A DNA stretch of 60,000 bases from Cristatella mucedo (taxonomy: Eukaryota > Bryozoa > Phylactolaemata > Cristatellidae). Shown here one piece after another: positions 41,801-52,440 of this stretch (positions are counted from its first letter, which is position 1; each line of letters opens with the position of its first letter). The stretch is from the NCBI GenBank assembly GCA_009760855.2, contig WPIO01000158.1, positions 64,001 through 124,000 on the forward strand, read 5' to 3'. The notes below the pieces were generated by a model, which worked only from the letters and a program-made list of their open reading frames with translations, made no database searches and was not told the origin of the DNA. Made by a program: the position numbers and the translations under genes.

Positions 41801-43152
41801 TGCATCAGCTACGGCAGCAACAGCTAAGGTCGAAGGGATGACTGACCGAGACCTGCTCCAAAAAGATGTGACTTACCCTACGAAGACCTTTGACCGGATG
41901 AGGGGCTAATAAACTAACAAAGAAAGCGCTTCAGTCTACTGACCTACGAGCTAGCCAGCGGCTCTTATAAGGAAATATGCTCTTCAGCAGAAGTTATATT
42001 GCTCTTTTGGACTCGTCGAGTCTTAAGCAACCACTGAAGAAAAGTGCCACTGCAAAACCAGGCCTGGCATAGCCTGGAGTACTCGGTGGTGGCTCGCTTG
42101 ATTGCCACGCCTGCAGCAAACCTGAGCAGTGACCCCTTGCTTCCCTGACTCACAGAAAGAAGCACGCTACGCAAACCTGTCCTTTGCTATGTGCGTGTGC
42201 AGCCTGCTTTGCTGGTGTGCAAGGAATACAAATTCGACACAGCGATCCGTGCACGCTGCAAGCACGCCCTCCACCGAGGTAGTTGGTGAACGTGCTAGTG
42301 CACGTACGAAAACGTAAAGGGTCACGTGTGAAATTTGGCATAGACGTGCCTATGTCTAATCAGACCAAGAGTTCGACAAAGATACCGTGAGTGAAAGTAA
42401 ACGGAGGTTGACTGATCTAGCAGCCTCATTTATATAGCCGCAGAACAACTTTACAGGCAATCACCACCGCTTGCAGTGGGCAAAACAGGATTGCCCACTG
42501 CATGCATGACTTGAACCCGCGACCTAGGGGCAAGTGCGAGCACCTTGCCACTGGGCAATGACGGGGAATGGGTAATCAATTCCGGTCGCAAATGAAATAC
42601 AGCTGGCACTCACTATACAAACACTGACGTAGTCAATTGAACAGGCAGCCATAACTACTAATAAAGCTACAACAAATCCTTTCTATACTAGATTGGTGAT
42701 GAAAAAGCTAGATGCACTTTCCTTCACTCGATGCGAGTGAGGCAAGCATTGCGGCTTTTCCGGTCTGCTGTACAACGCGGGTCGGTAAGCAAACGTCGGC
42801 GGCGGCACACCGTCGAGTCGCTGTCGTACCTGTAGATCATAGCAGTATCTAGCATCCTGTAGCCGAGCTTCAGTGCCGAGTACGTGGCGTCCTCGGCCTC
42901 CTCTCCACTGGCAGTTTGGTACAGGCCCAGCCCAAACACTGGCATGCTAACTCCATCATTTAGGAGCACGGTGCTTCGAGGCGACGTCCAAGCGCATGCG
43001 CCCTCGCGGGGACACGAGCCCGGTCCGGCGTTGTCTGATGAGTCCATGTCGCCCTGCCGGATGTAGCGCAGTATGGGCTCGCCTTCGTGGGCTGCTCGAT
43101 AACACGGGCAGCAAGTGTGCAGCAGAATGACCAAGAGCGGCGAAGTAAACAT
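34594..43152 (-). CDS. aldo-keto reductase gene, six exons, complete
   Basis: NADPH-dependent carbonyl reductase of the AKR superfamily. Exons run 43152-42830, 41784-41638, 41381-41274, 41182-40958, 35258-35111 and 34677-34594; all introns are GT-AG and the phases agree, giving about 344 residues. The full catalytic tetrad is seen: Asp in [10 protein letters not shown], Tyr in AMIYR, Lys in VVTKLW, His in LYLMHSPRG. Cofactor-site strands are [10 protein letters not shown] and [11 protein letters not shown]. Unusually there is an N-terminal extension of about 50 residues beginning with a hydrophobic signal-like [17 protein letters not shown]. Intron 4 (5.7 kb) is filled with LINE-B and SINE-2 insertions, and intron 1 contains a SINE-1. 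Confidence 0.85.
35111..35258 (-). CDS. aldo-keto reductase, exon 5
   Basis: Encodes [20 protein letters not shown], then [20 protein letters not shown], the cofactor-phosphate site and the helix after it. Acceptor CTGAAG at 35259-35260, donor CTG|GTAAGT. Confidence 0.9.
35424..35577 (+). mobile_element. SINE-2 with (AT)n tail
   Basis: The tRNA(Leu/Ser)-like head has A-box TGGTCCAGCGGTTAAGG and B-box-like GGGCTCGAGCCCC. The body is short and followed by (AT)n at 35538-35577. Lies in intron 4 of the reductase gene. Confidence 0.8.
35791..35830. repeat. (TAA)n microsatellite
   Basis: About 13 TAA units; such tracts adjoin several LINE-B copies here. Confidence 0.9.
35865..36592 (+). mobile_element. 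LINE-B (L2-like) 3' part, with open C-terminal frame
   Basis: 35879-36361 is open for 161 codons and includes [33 protein letters not shown] and [17 protein letters not shown], the C-terminal region of an L2/CR1 ORF2. The 3' UTR ends with AAGCGCCTAGAAAGAGATTA and an (ATT)n tail. It is 5'-truncated. Confidence 0.85.
36600..37205 (-). mobile_element. LINE-B 3' part, minus strand, tail-to-tail with the previous copy
   Basis: 37189-36635 is open for 184 codons with [34 protein letters not shown] and [13 protein letters not shown]. The 3' UTR is shorter than in other copies. With 35865-36592 it forms an inverted pair. Confidence 0.85.
37206..38386. other. unassigned intron sequence
   Basis: Inside reductase intron 4. 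Very AT-rich simple sequence near 37575-37665; otherwise nothing recognised. Confidence 0.45.
38387..38505. repeat. 60-bp tandem duplication
   Basis: Copies start with ATTAATTAAGCTAG at 38387 and 38447 and share AGCATGAGAAAATATACAAA. Confidence 0.9.
38525..40518 (+). mobile_element. LINE-B, longer copy, decayed and interrupted
   Basis: Pre-RT region with [18 protein letters not shown] (about 38700) and [10 protein letters not shown] (about 39170). The RT core is near 39380-39740, with a mutated YADD region and DDKTNLL, and the C-terminal region ([19 protein letters not shown]) is near 39975. The 3' end is at about 40518. Stops are frequent. A minus-strand LINE-B end interrupts it at 38937-39140. 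Confidence 0.75.
38937..39140 (-). mobile_element. LINE-B 3' end nested in another LINE-B
   Basis: (TAA)n tail at the left, then the family end (GCGCTTTACATTTGCTGCAA read on plus) and part of the 3' UTR. The host LINE-B frame resumes near 39150. Confidence 0.75.
40519..40667 (-). mobile_element. SINE-2, minus strand
   Basis: Head (read on minus) TGGTCCAGCGGTTAAGGCGC and TCTCGAGCCCG-like B-box. The end AAGCGCCTGAATAGAGATTA resembles the LINE-B 3' end. It abuts the tail of the LINE-B at 40518. Confidence 0.8.
40958..41182 (-). CDS. aldo-keto reductase, exon 4
   Basis: Encodes [39 protein letters not shown] and [10 protein letters not shown], the classical AKR signature regions. Acceptor TTGCAG, donor AAAGA|GTATGT. 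Confidence 0.95.
41274..41381 (-). CDS. aldo-keto reductase, exon 3
   Basis: Encodes [15 protein letters not shown] with the catalytic His, then [15 protein letters not shown]. Acceptor CGACAG, donor ACG|GTAAGA. The next intron is only 91 bp. Confidence 0.95.
41484..41578 (-). mobile_element. LINE-B 3' end in reductase intron 2
   Basis: (TAA)n at the left and the family end GCGCTTTACATTTGCTGCAA. It makes up over a third of the 256-bp intron. Confidence 0.8.
41638..41784 (-). CDS. aldo-keto reductase, exon 2
   Basis: Encodes [14 protein letters not shown], then [17 protein letters not shown] with the catalytic Lys. Acceptor CTGCAG, donor AAAAA|GTGAGT. Confidence 0.95.
42417..42570 (-). mobile_element. 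SINE-1, diverged copy in reductase intron 1
   Basis: Contains the family body (ACCACCGCTTGCAGTGGGCA read on plus) and a B-box-like GGGTTCAAGTC on minus. Confidence 0.8.
42830..43152 (-). CDS. aldo-keto reductase, exon 1
   Basis: Starts [17 protein letters not shown], a likely signal peptide, then a linker of about 45 residues, then [20 protein letters not shown] and [12 protein letters not shown] with the catalytic Asp and Tyr. Donor CTACAG|GTACGA. The start is the ATG before the hydrophobic stretch; an internal Met at GDMDSS would give a cytosolic form. Confidence 0.85.
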
Positions 43153-44555
43153 GGCTCGCACAGCGCACCGGATGCGCCGAAAAGGGCGCCCACCTAGTGC
43201 TACTGATTTGCCAACAAATATTTAGGCCGGCCGAGCGAACCGCCACGATAGTCTGGATCGGGCGGTCCCGGAAGGGCTGCTTGCGCACGGCGATAAGTTC
43301 GCGCGCCAACGCCAGTGGCGCTGCACGATTCGTGCGCTAGCGCCGCTGGCGGGCTCAGTTGCTACACGGTTGCTGACGGGCTCAGTTTCGGCGCAGTGGA
43401 CACGCATCACAGCCGCGAGTCTGCCGTCTCTGGGGGGGCAAGGGTAGAGTGGGGCGAGCTCGCTCGAGCGCCGCCGCAAGTAGCCACGCTGGTTACCTAC
43501 TTCTATCCTGCAGGGGGCGACGCAGCTCATCGGCATCCGTCGCCCCCTGCAGTCGATCTTCGCAGAGGGCGCGATATAATATTAAATTTAATTATTTTCA
43601 TCTCTATTGGAAATGAAAAAATAACATTGAAAATAGTATTATTAAATAAAATTATTTTCATCTCTAGTCGACGTAATGGCGAGTGCAGGGCCTCCTTTCA
43701 AATGCGCGCTCGAGCTGAAGTTCAGCTCAATTCGCTCTCCGCGCCAGGAGGCCCGTAGCCGAGCTTACCGTGGAGGCTTAACCCTGACCTCGATTGACCT
43801 AACTGGCGGACGACTGCACGATGTGAGTGCACATCGCCTTATCCTCGCAGCTCAACGATCCGAGGGCAGGCTTGCTTTTTCCGGTCACTCTTACGTCACT
43901 CTGAACAGCCGAGTGCTTGCGCGACGGAGGTCTCGCCAATGGTCGAAATGAGGGAGTTGGTGCGATTTGCACCTTTTTTCTGAGGTCGCGAGTTCACTTT
44001 CGCTGACGCAGTGCCGCATTCTGCTTTTTTCCTAGCGCTACGCATTTCACTTTAGGTTATTCGTAGCTGTGTACATCCGGCCCTGATGTTCACTAACATT
44101 GTCATACGTAGTTCTCTTCACCTAGTCTCAAGGTAACGAAAAAATAATTATTATAGTACGGACCCTCATTCGCAGTATTCCTAACGTATTTTTTGAAAAT
44201 GATCGACCATCAACCGGAACCAACGATGCGTGCTCATATTGAGGAGCTTTCGCCGCTCATTCAAGATTTCGCCGCTGATTGCCCGGTTTCGCCGTACCGC
44301 AACGCCGTGCCTGATTAACAAGTGGCGAGATGCGGCTGAACGTATCAGCTCTAAAGGCGACTTGCTATGGTTACAACCCCGTAGAAAAAGGCTGTTTATT
44401 AAATATAGAACTGATTTTTTAAGTCAAACGACATCCTACCAAACCGTAGCCGGAGAGCGCTAAGATGGCTTTAAAATCGCACACCACTCGACCCCACGTC
44501 TCAGAACTGAAGAGCGCTCGAAAAGTTCGTGCACCTCGACATGAGACTAAGACTA
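43153..44555. other. GC-rich upstream region of the reductase, then unassigned DNA
   Basis: 43200-43580 is GC- and CpG-rich and probably contains the reductase promoter. It holds a perfect 15-bp hairpin (43508-43552). 43580-43670 has two direct copies of AAATTATTTTCATCTCTA-like sequence. Long plus-strand open frames here lack recognisable domains. Confidence 0.45.
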
Positions 44556-46150
44556 AGTGGGTGTTACGCAGGAGAGTTTTGTAAAGCGCACTCGCAGCCT
44601 AAGCGGTTTTTGGTACGCATTTAGCAGCCAACAGACTTCGTCTCACGAAACAGAGAGAAAGTGGGAAGCATAGCAGAGTCAGGAGAGCAGTTGAGGTAGT
44701 GAGTAGGATGGAAGTAGCAGCTCAGAACTAGCTGAAAAGGTTGAGCAATAGTCAGAAGCAGGAGAGCAGTTGTCGTTGCGTAAGAATTGTGGAAGCGAGT
44801 TCCACAGTCTAGGACCTGTAGAGCTCAAGCTTCTGTCGCCAACGGTCTATAAGCGGAGGAATGGAACAGCTAATTTATTGTCGACACAGGACCTGAGGGC
44901 GCGAACAGGCTGAAACTGGTGCAGCAGTTCAACTAGGTACGAAGGAGCCAAGCCGTGGCTGGCCTTGCGGATCAGCGTAAGAACTTTGCTCTGTATCCGT
45001 TGCTCAACCGGCAGCCATATTAACTCTTTTAGCAAAGGAGACACGTGCTCAAACCTCTGGGACTTGAAAAATAGCCTTGCAGCCATATTCATAGTCAGCT
45101 GCAGTGGCCCAGATGCTTTCTTTAGTAGCCCAGCCAAAAGGGTATCACAATAATTAAGCCGAGACAGAACTAAGGAGCTAGCTAAATTTTTTGCAAGCAC
45201 TGTGGAAGAAAGCTACTAATCTCTGATAGGGATCGGACGTGATGGCTAGCTGTGGAAGCAGTCTTCTGAATGAAGCTTTTAAAATTTAGTCAGCTGTCAA
45301 AAACGACACTTAAATTTCGAACACGCGGTGATGGTCGCACAACAGCATCACCTATTAGAAAAGCAAAGCTTTTTAATACAGCCACACACTTAGGGTGTCC
45401 GATGAGCAGCAGTTTGGTTTTACTGTCTCTTAGTTTCAAGAAATTTTCCGACATCTAGGATTGAATGTCGGCAAGGCAAGCATTCAGTTTATCAGTTGCC
45501 GCAGCAGATTCCGACGGTTTGAATGGCAAATACAGCTGAGCATCGGCAGCATAAAAGTGCTATCCTATTCCATGGGCCTTAATCTTTTTTCCAGAGCTTA
45601 AGTACAAATGGAGAACAGCAAGGGACCGAGGACGGACCCGTCTGTTGGCTTCCGAATGCGTACCAAAAGCCGCTTAGGCTGTGAGTTCGCTGTACAAAAC
45701 TCTCCTGCGTAGCACCCACTTAGTCTTAATGGCTTTGTGGAGTTACAGAAGGAGATACATAACATAACCCTTGAGGGACTCCACAGGTGACCCGTCTCGT
45801 GTATCAGACCTGACCCCCCCCCTCCCACACACGACACGAATTGAACACGACCAGAGCAGTACGATTTAAATCACGCCAGTGCCTCGCCGGCCAGACCGAT
45901 CCTTGTTCTTAATCGTTCAAGTAGGACGTCGTGGTCAATGGTGGCGAAGGCAGCTGATAGATCTAGCAGAGCTAGGGCAGTGACATTCCCGTCATCTTTG
46001 CCAAGTAGAATGTCATTGTTAACATGGAGGAGAGCAGTTTCAGTGGAGTGCTATCTCTTGAACCCCAATTGAATTGTTTCTGATATTTCATTATTTCCAT
46101 TAGGTGCAACCAGCTGCTCAGCGACAATTTTTTTTCAAGATAGATCGCCT
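44556..46150 (-). mobile_element. LINE-A, 1.6 kb copy, interrupted by another LINE-A
   Basis: The C-terminal region (45200-44847: SRLNYCDTLLAGLL, QRFEHVSPLLKEL, RKASHGLAPSYL) and part of the RT (about 45500-46080, with the TINHE-like and QGSVLGPLLFSICT regions) are present. A 127-bp plus-strand LINE-A end is inserted at 45640-45766. Many stops. Confidence 0.8.
45640..45766 (+). mobile_element. short LINE-A 3' end nested in LINE-A
   Basis: Contains only the last coding codons and the 3' UTR (GTCTGTTGGCTTCCGAATGC to ACATAACATAA). ACCC flanks it at 45636-45639 and 45767-45770. Confidence 0.85.
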
Positions 46151-47424
46151 TTTTGAAGTTGGTGGCCAGAGGCGCTCCACTGCAGACGTACGTAGCCTAG
46201 TATCTAAAGGAAAAAAGCCTCAATTTTGAGAACTGGAAGCTTCCCGTGCTCAGGATTCGGAGGGCCGAAGGTCCGAGGCGAGCCGCCGAGGCCGCGACGG
46301 GCGGTGCCGAACTCGCTGCACTGCGGACGGCTTCGCCTCTCTGGTCGCCTTATCAATGGCGTCGCCATTCGCTGCGCATCCTCGCATTGTTTCTCGTCGT
46401 TCGGTAAATGCCTCGACGGTCAGCTTTGTTTGCACATAAGGCCATCGACATTGGAAAGGTGCTGAGAAGCGATAATCCATACCCGAGTATTGTGCCAGGT
46501 GGAAACAAGAGGTCGCTAGGCAGAACACCGTACGTGCATCTGCAGGCGAGCATCTGCCGCCGGGGCAAGCGAGCGGCCCTGCTGCAGGCCGCAGTGCTAT
46601 CGCTTCTAATCGCCTCCAAGTCGACGGCGGCATTTGGCTAGCAGCGCGAGAAATGACATGCGAAGAGCTTGGCCAGCAGTGACCTATCGCTTTGGCTAGT
46701 AAGCAAGGTGAGAGCACCACGGCCTGAGTTTCGTACTTGCTGGCTTAACTGTCATGACGTGGGTAGAAGAAGGGCTAGTATACCTGCCTCGATCTTAAAT
46801 CCCCTAGTTAATCTCTCCACATGAAGACGCTACGACTGGGCAGTAACCTCTGTCCTTGCCACAACTCCGATGCACAGCAAAAGAGACTACAGTAGTGAGA
46901 GTGCAAGTTGCATTAAGGAACCGTAAGATCGTGCTAGCGTACTCACATGGGTGACCATTCGTGCTTTCACGCTCATGCGACTATTAGTTAGTCCGGAGCA
47001 ACAACGTATTCCTTTAACAGACCTCAATCCGGCGCGGTTCGCTGCTTTTGGTATACGGATGGAAACCTTCCCGATCTTCAATCAACCGTCAGAGCCCAAT
47101 TTGACTTTCATCCCGTTTAGATAAAAAAAGTCCGAGGCTCGACGGTGTTGACGCTCGTAGAAGAATTCCAAATATTTGGACTTCTTCAACGTCAACTATG
47201 GCAATTGGCTAATTATGAAGAATGTTTTAACAAGCCTTGGATATAAAAATGTGTGACTATTTAGAACAGACATGCCTTTGGAAGTCGTTGCTGGAGAACC
47301 GACGCTGCAAAAGCTGGTGTGTGTATATGCACGTACATACTTTATTTTTAGTGCAGGTGCTATGCTGGATATGCGTGTATAAATAAATACCTGCACACCT
47401 GTGTATATCACACGCCTGATTGTT
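46151..47424. other. unassigned host DNA
   Basis: 46200-46640 is GC-rich with overlapping open frames on both strands but no domain that I recognise. It may be a promoter or exon region of an unidentified gene. Confidence 0.4.
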
Positions 47425-47546
47425 TATCAAGCATGATATTACTCTTCATTCAATTGCATTTCCCTTTGCAGCAAATGTAAAGCGCCTAGAAAGAGATCGA
47501 GTTCTCTGAGGGCGCTTTATCAAGTGCATTATTATTATTATTATTA
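47425..47546 (+). mobile_element. LINE-B 3' end fragment
   Basis: Only the 3' UTR end (TTTGCAGCAAATGTAAAGCG, then (ATT)n) is present. It lies directly upstream of the next LINE-B in the same orientation. Confidence 0.8.
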
Positions 47547-48370
47547 CAAGCCTCTGAACCCACCTTGTCCAGAAAGTCATTCTATTCCTCCAAAGTCAAT
47601 ATTTCTTTACGGATTTTCGTATCTGACGTACCTCTGAAATATGGAGTACCTCAGGGCTCCGTGCTAGGTCCGGTTCTTTTCACGGTTTATACTCTCTCTC
47701 TTGCTGATGTGATTGCCAAGCACAATCTAGGCTTTCACTTCTATGCGGATGACACTCAGTTGTACCTTTGCTTTGCCACATTACTCCACTTCTCGCCGAC
47801 CTGCACTGGCTACCAGTCAAGCAACGGATTGACTTCAAGGTTGTGTCGCTCACTTTTAGGTCCCTTCATTCTTTGGCTCCAGCCTATCTCTCCGACATAC
47901 TCCCCCACCAGGCCAAGCATCGTACCACCCGCTTTTCGGAATCCAACAGTCTAGAAATACCTCGTACAAACCTCAAATCCTTTGGAGACCGTGCATTTAG
48001 TTGGTATGCTCCCAAAGCCTGGAACTCCCTCCCGACCTGCGTCAGAACATCCCCTGACCTGACCACATTTAAAAAGAACTTAAAAACACACCTATTTAGG
48101 ACAGCATTTAGTGGGTCCCTGTGATTCGTCCTTCACGTGCTTATGTGTGCTGACACTGTGTATGCTGCCACAAACCACATTTGCATGCTGACCCTGTGCA
48201 TGTCACCCCTAACCATGTTATTCGTTTTGTTTGTTTTTCAAGCATGATTTTACTTACCATTTAATTGCATTTCCCTTTGCAGCAAATGTAAAGCGCCTAG
48301 AAAGAGATTAAGTTCTCTGAGGGCGCTTTAACAAGTACATTATTACTATTATTACTATTATTATAGCTGC
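47547..48370 (+). mobile_element. LINE-B with internal deletion
   Basis: The RT part [18 protein letters not shown] and [14 protein letters not shown] (47640-47772) is joined directly to the C-terminal region [19 protein letters not shown] (47780 onward), so several hundred bases between them are missing. The C-terminal frame 47768-48121 is open. Tail (ATT)n at about 48340. Confidence 0.8.
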
Positions 48371-48765
48371 ATGTAAAGTGGCTCCTTAAATTTGTAAATA
48401 GTAAATAGCTGATTTTGAGTCCATAGCCAGCACGAGCTGGAAACTTGTCATGTCCACTAGGTAGAAAAAGCTTAGACAATAAAGCTTTGTTCAAAACATG
48501 ACCCAAGAGCTATGATTTTTCATATTCGAGAAAATCACAGATCTTTTGAGTGATTGATTGTTATACTTGGTGGGGCGACTCGTTATAGTCGCAACTCACG
48601 CGCTCTACAGCAGTTGGCCAAATTTTGATTACGTAGTACTTGGCTGGACGATGTAATTTTTCAAAAGGCTACAAAGCCTTTGCTAATGGCTTCAAATTAA
48701 TGCATTCAGTCGTGCATGCACTTTAGTGGTGTATTTTCAATTACAAGTGCCAACCGATATTCTAG
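48371..48765. other. unassigned host DNA
   Basis: No feature recognised. Confidence 0.4.
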
Positions 48766-48945
48766 TCTACTCCTTCAGGCATCATCCACGAGGACTTCAT
48801 CACTTGCGAAGCTCCTCAGGGGCTCTGTCCTATGTCCCTGGCTGTCTGTCTACTTGCACGCAGCAGCTCTCAAACAGGAAATTCGGATGCACAGCGTCGC
48901 ACTTCCTGCAATGCCGACGACCCAGCTGTAATTATCGTTAGAATC
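48766..48945 (+). mobile_element. diverged LINE RT fragment
   Basis: LLRGSVLCPWLSVYLH and a following IRMHSVALPAMPTTQL align with the QGSVLGPLLFSVY...YADDTQL part of LINE reverse transcriptases. Too short and diverged to place in a family. Confidence 0.5.
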
Positions 48946-50505
48946 GACGTGGTCAGCAGCAGGGACTGTAAAACTAAAATCAACCCTTGCATAAAATAGG
49001 TCTTGTTTTCGGTCAACTGCCTTACATTATCCTCTTTACGTAAGCAGCATGGCTTTAAGGGAATCTTTGGCTTCAGAATGTGATCAAATATATTTAGTAG
49101 ACGTATTTTGAGTAAAAAATTGTGTTAAAAAATTGCCAGTATCTTTCCTTGGAGAAATAAAATTGAAAAGAGAAATAAAAACAAAAGTGCAAATGGATGG
49201 TGACTTGTTGCTGGCAGGCCAGACAGTAATGAGTATCTCGCGAAGTTTGTCTATCGAAATCTTGATGGGCTGCGACAAACGTCAATACGACAAACTTTTG
49301 TTATTCTTTTTAGCCATGCGATATCCAATAGGGTGCTGCTGAATCGCTTTTGAAATAAATGAGTTCGGTCCGTCATTATCACTGCTTTGGCTGTCAAGTT
49401 GAATTCAGCTACGTGAGGCCCGAAACAAGTGCTATCTTGGGCTGGCCTTACGAACGTCAGTGCTGTGAAATGAAGGCTTCCTGTTGTTTACTACTACTGA
49501 GCATTTGTTGCAACTGTATGCAAAAACTATTACTTCGGATTTTCGCAAAAATACGAGCTTGAAAGCTAGGGATAACCCTCGCGCGTGCACTTTGAGATGC
49601 GACGGTGGACGTAATGGTACTCAATGGCCATGTATGTTTTATTGAAGCAGGCAACACGAAAGAATGAACACGCTGAAAGGCTGTAATTTTCGCACAGGGC
49701 TATAGAACACCGCCGAAACTACATGAAAACTGCGCCATGGTAAGCTATTTAGAATTCCTTTCTGTTTGTTTGCTAGCTAGCGCCTGCTATTTTTAGCTAA
49801 GCCCGACGTGGATTGTATGGATTTACTAGTACTCCCTTGAGCCCTCGTGAACTCCGAATCTCTATGTTTCATCAGATCCGAGCTACTAGTCGAGGGGATT
49901 TAATATCGTGGCTTTTGAATTCTGAAGCTATGCTGGCGTGGCATAGTAAAACTGAGGAGAAATGAATTCATACATTTTGCGTCTGGCTCGTTGCTTCTGT
50001 GACCAGACGGTAGCCTGCGAGATCTAAGCGACGGCATTGACATACCGGATCGGAATTTATTGGTTCTTGTGAGGAACGATCGCGAAATTAAAAGCACAAC
50101 TGTAAGTTGTGTAGCTACAGACAACGACTGTACTAGACGCTGATCCATGAAAGCGTGAATAGCTGTCTTTCCTTACGATTGCAACGCCTTACCCAACTAC
50201 CCACCACGACGCATGGTATCGTCTGTAAACTTGTAGTTAACTTCTGCGCACCTATTGTTTAGACTTAATTATTTGCAGAGATCATACTGCCAACCGACCT
50301 TACGGTCAGGACAATGACGCTCGCCCTATCATTGTCGTCATCAAGTACCGATAGACAGTTCGCCTCAGCCCTAGTTTTAATGCTGGACTATACCTTAAAC
50401 AATCATGTTTAAAGTTGGATTATACCTTAAACAGTCATTTGATCGGTAAATGTGCTTATCTGCCGTCTGCTACTGACCACTGTCACTTCATTTCTTTTTA
50501 TTTAA
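48946..50505. other. unassigned host DNA
   Basis: Includes a 33-bp imperfect tandem repeat near 50382-50445 (TATACCTTAAACAATCAT). No gene recognised. Confidence 0.4.
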
Positions 50506-50989
50506 AGTGCCAAGGAAGATTCTCACAGAGAAATGTACCGTCTGCCTGAACCTACGTGGTCTGATTAATAATGCTCAGTTGAGCTTAAGCACCACTGCTG
50601 GACTGACGGGCCCTTTTTCACACTCAAACAAGACACTTACTACTTGTCGCAACTGCCGCCCATACACCACTGCTCACAAATCTTCAACGGCTGCTTATCA
50701 AGCAGCGTAATGACTTCAAAAATTTAGAAGAGCACACCTTTAAGATAGGTTCAGCTAGTATTACTCCAGCTACTTCTGACCGTAGTCTACAGTATGGATA
50801 CTATTCCAAAACGACTTGTCACTGGATGAGCAAATTTCCTCTACTGTCAAGTTAGCCTACTAACGATTAAGGAAAATTATCAAAATTGAGGCCTGCTTAG
50901 ATAATAGTTTGACAGCTAAACTAGCTCACGCTTTTGTAACGAACTGTCAAGTCTTTTGCGATTCCATGTATTTAGGGCTCAAGGCCTGT

Positions 50990-51675
50990 GCCCCGATCGT
51001 CTGAAGCTGGTGCAAAACTCAACAGCTCATCTGATTTGTCGTCGATGGAGTAGATGCCGCATCATGTCACTTCTATCTGAGTTTCACTGGCTTCCAAAGA
51101 GGCATCAACCAATTTCAAAATATTCAAACTAGCTAACAGTTCACTTCATTCGCTCGAACCAGCCTATCTATCCAATCTCCTGGCTGTGCCAGAGCACTAC
51201 GAACTCGTCAACACCCGGTCATCTTGCTGTCCTTCGAACTAAATTGAAATCTTTTAGAGATCGAGCCTTCAGCTCACGTATACAAAAATCTGGAGCTCGC
51301 TTCCGGGCACGGTTACTATATTCAATGACCTGCCATCCTTTTAAGTCTCAGCTCAAGACGTATCTGTTCCGGTCATTTTCCCTTCGCCCGAGTTACCTTG
51401 CCTTTTTGTTCCAGTTCGCTTTATGTGCGCACCTTTGCACGATTCAGTACTTGATACTAGACATAGGTCTTACTAACCGGTAGCTATGAGGTCTTTTAAG
51501 TTTAATTTAGCACACTGAATATTTACGATACTTTGCTTTTGCTTGCTTGATACCGATCACATAACTAAGCCTCGGATAAGGTATCCTGTTATAGCGAGTT
51601 GTGAAGCGCCTTAAAAGCGATTAAGTTCTCTTAGGGAGAAATGCAAATGACCTATTAACACTATTATTAATATTC
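50990..51675 (+). mobile_element. LINE-C, diverged L2-like 3' part
   Basis: A post-RT region with LKLVQNSTAHLICRRWS-like and FHWLPKRHQ-like frames, then LKSFRDRAFSSRIQKSGARF (51241-51300). The 3' end AAGCGCCTTAAAAGCGATTA is near 51606-51625, with an ATT-rich tail. Related to LINE-B but clearly more diverged; 50506-50989 may be upstream parts of it. Confidence 0.65.
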
Positions 51676-51714
51676 TCTTGCTCTAATATACCTATCTTAA
51701 TTAGTTTCCTATCA

Positions 51715-52060
51715 GGCCTCCACCGCCTGCTCGTCTGACTGTGGCCGATTGGTTGTACCCCTATCTAAAATCAAATCTCTCGGAGACTGTGCCTTCCGTT
51801 TGCCAGGAGCTCACTGCCGACTAACATGAGGTCATCCAATCAGATTTGACGACATTCGAAAAGAAGCTACTAATCTACCTGTTTCGCACAGCCTTTGCTA
51901 TATCCTAGTGATTTTTCATTCGTGTATTTACGTGTTACAAAACTGTTTCTGTCGTGACAAAGAATAAGAGCGGAACCTTTTGCATAGCGCCCCACCGAAG
52001 TTGAGTTCTTTTATGTGTGCTTTGAGAGAGTATCTGTTTATGATTAAGCGCATGCTACTA
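51715..52060 (+). mobile_element. LINE fragment, C-terminal region
   Basis: Frames with IKSLGDCAFRLPGAHCRLT and a following FEKKLLIYLFRTAFA-like stretch match the end of L2-like ORF2. Broken. Confidence 0.55.
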
Positions 52061-52077
52061 GCCAGTACTCTTAGTAC

Positions 52078-52440
52078 CGAGGTGTGTATCTCTGTCTGTA
52101 ACTCCATAAAGCTGCAAAGACTATGTGGGTTTTACGCAAGAGAGTTTTTGTATAGCTCGCTCAAAGCCCGGACGGCTTTCGGTGCGAAATCGGTAGCCAA
52201 CAGACTTCCTCTCATGCAACAAAGAGAACGCGAGAAGTATATCTTCGTCACGGGAGCAGTTGAGGTAGGGAATAGCACGGAAGTAGCAGCTCAGGACGGC
52301 TGGAAACGATGTGCCGCAGTCGGCAGCATGAGAGTACATGCCGTTGCGTAAAAATTGTGGAAGTGAGTTCCACAGTCTAGGACCTGCTAAGAGCAAAAGC
52401 TTCTGCCGCCAACGGTCTTTAAGCGCAGGAATGGAACAGC
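52078..52440 (-). mobile_element. LINE-A 3' end, minus strand
   Basis: Family end GTGTATCTCTGTCTGTAACTC, then a C-terminal frame (52396-52124) with GPRLWNSLPQFLRNGMYS. 5'-truncated at about 52440. Confidence 0.8.

Noticed and set aside
43676-43951. Plus-strand frame with LHDVSAHRLILAAQ, resembling a BTB-domain strand
   Set aside because: Only one short motif, no further BTB residues and no splice support.
46226-46720. Overlapping GC-rich open frames on both strands
   Set aside because: No domain, no clear splice sites, and both strands open equally; left as unassigned.
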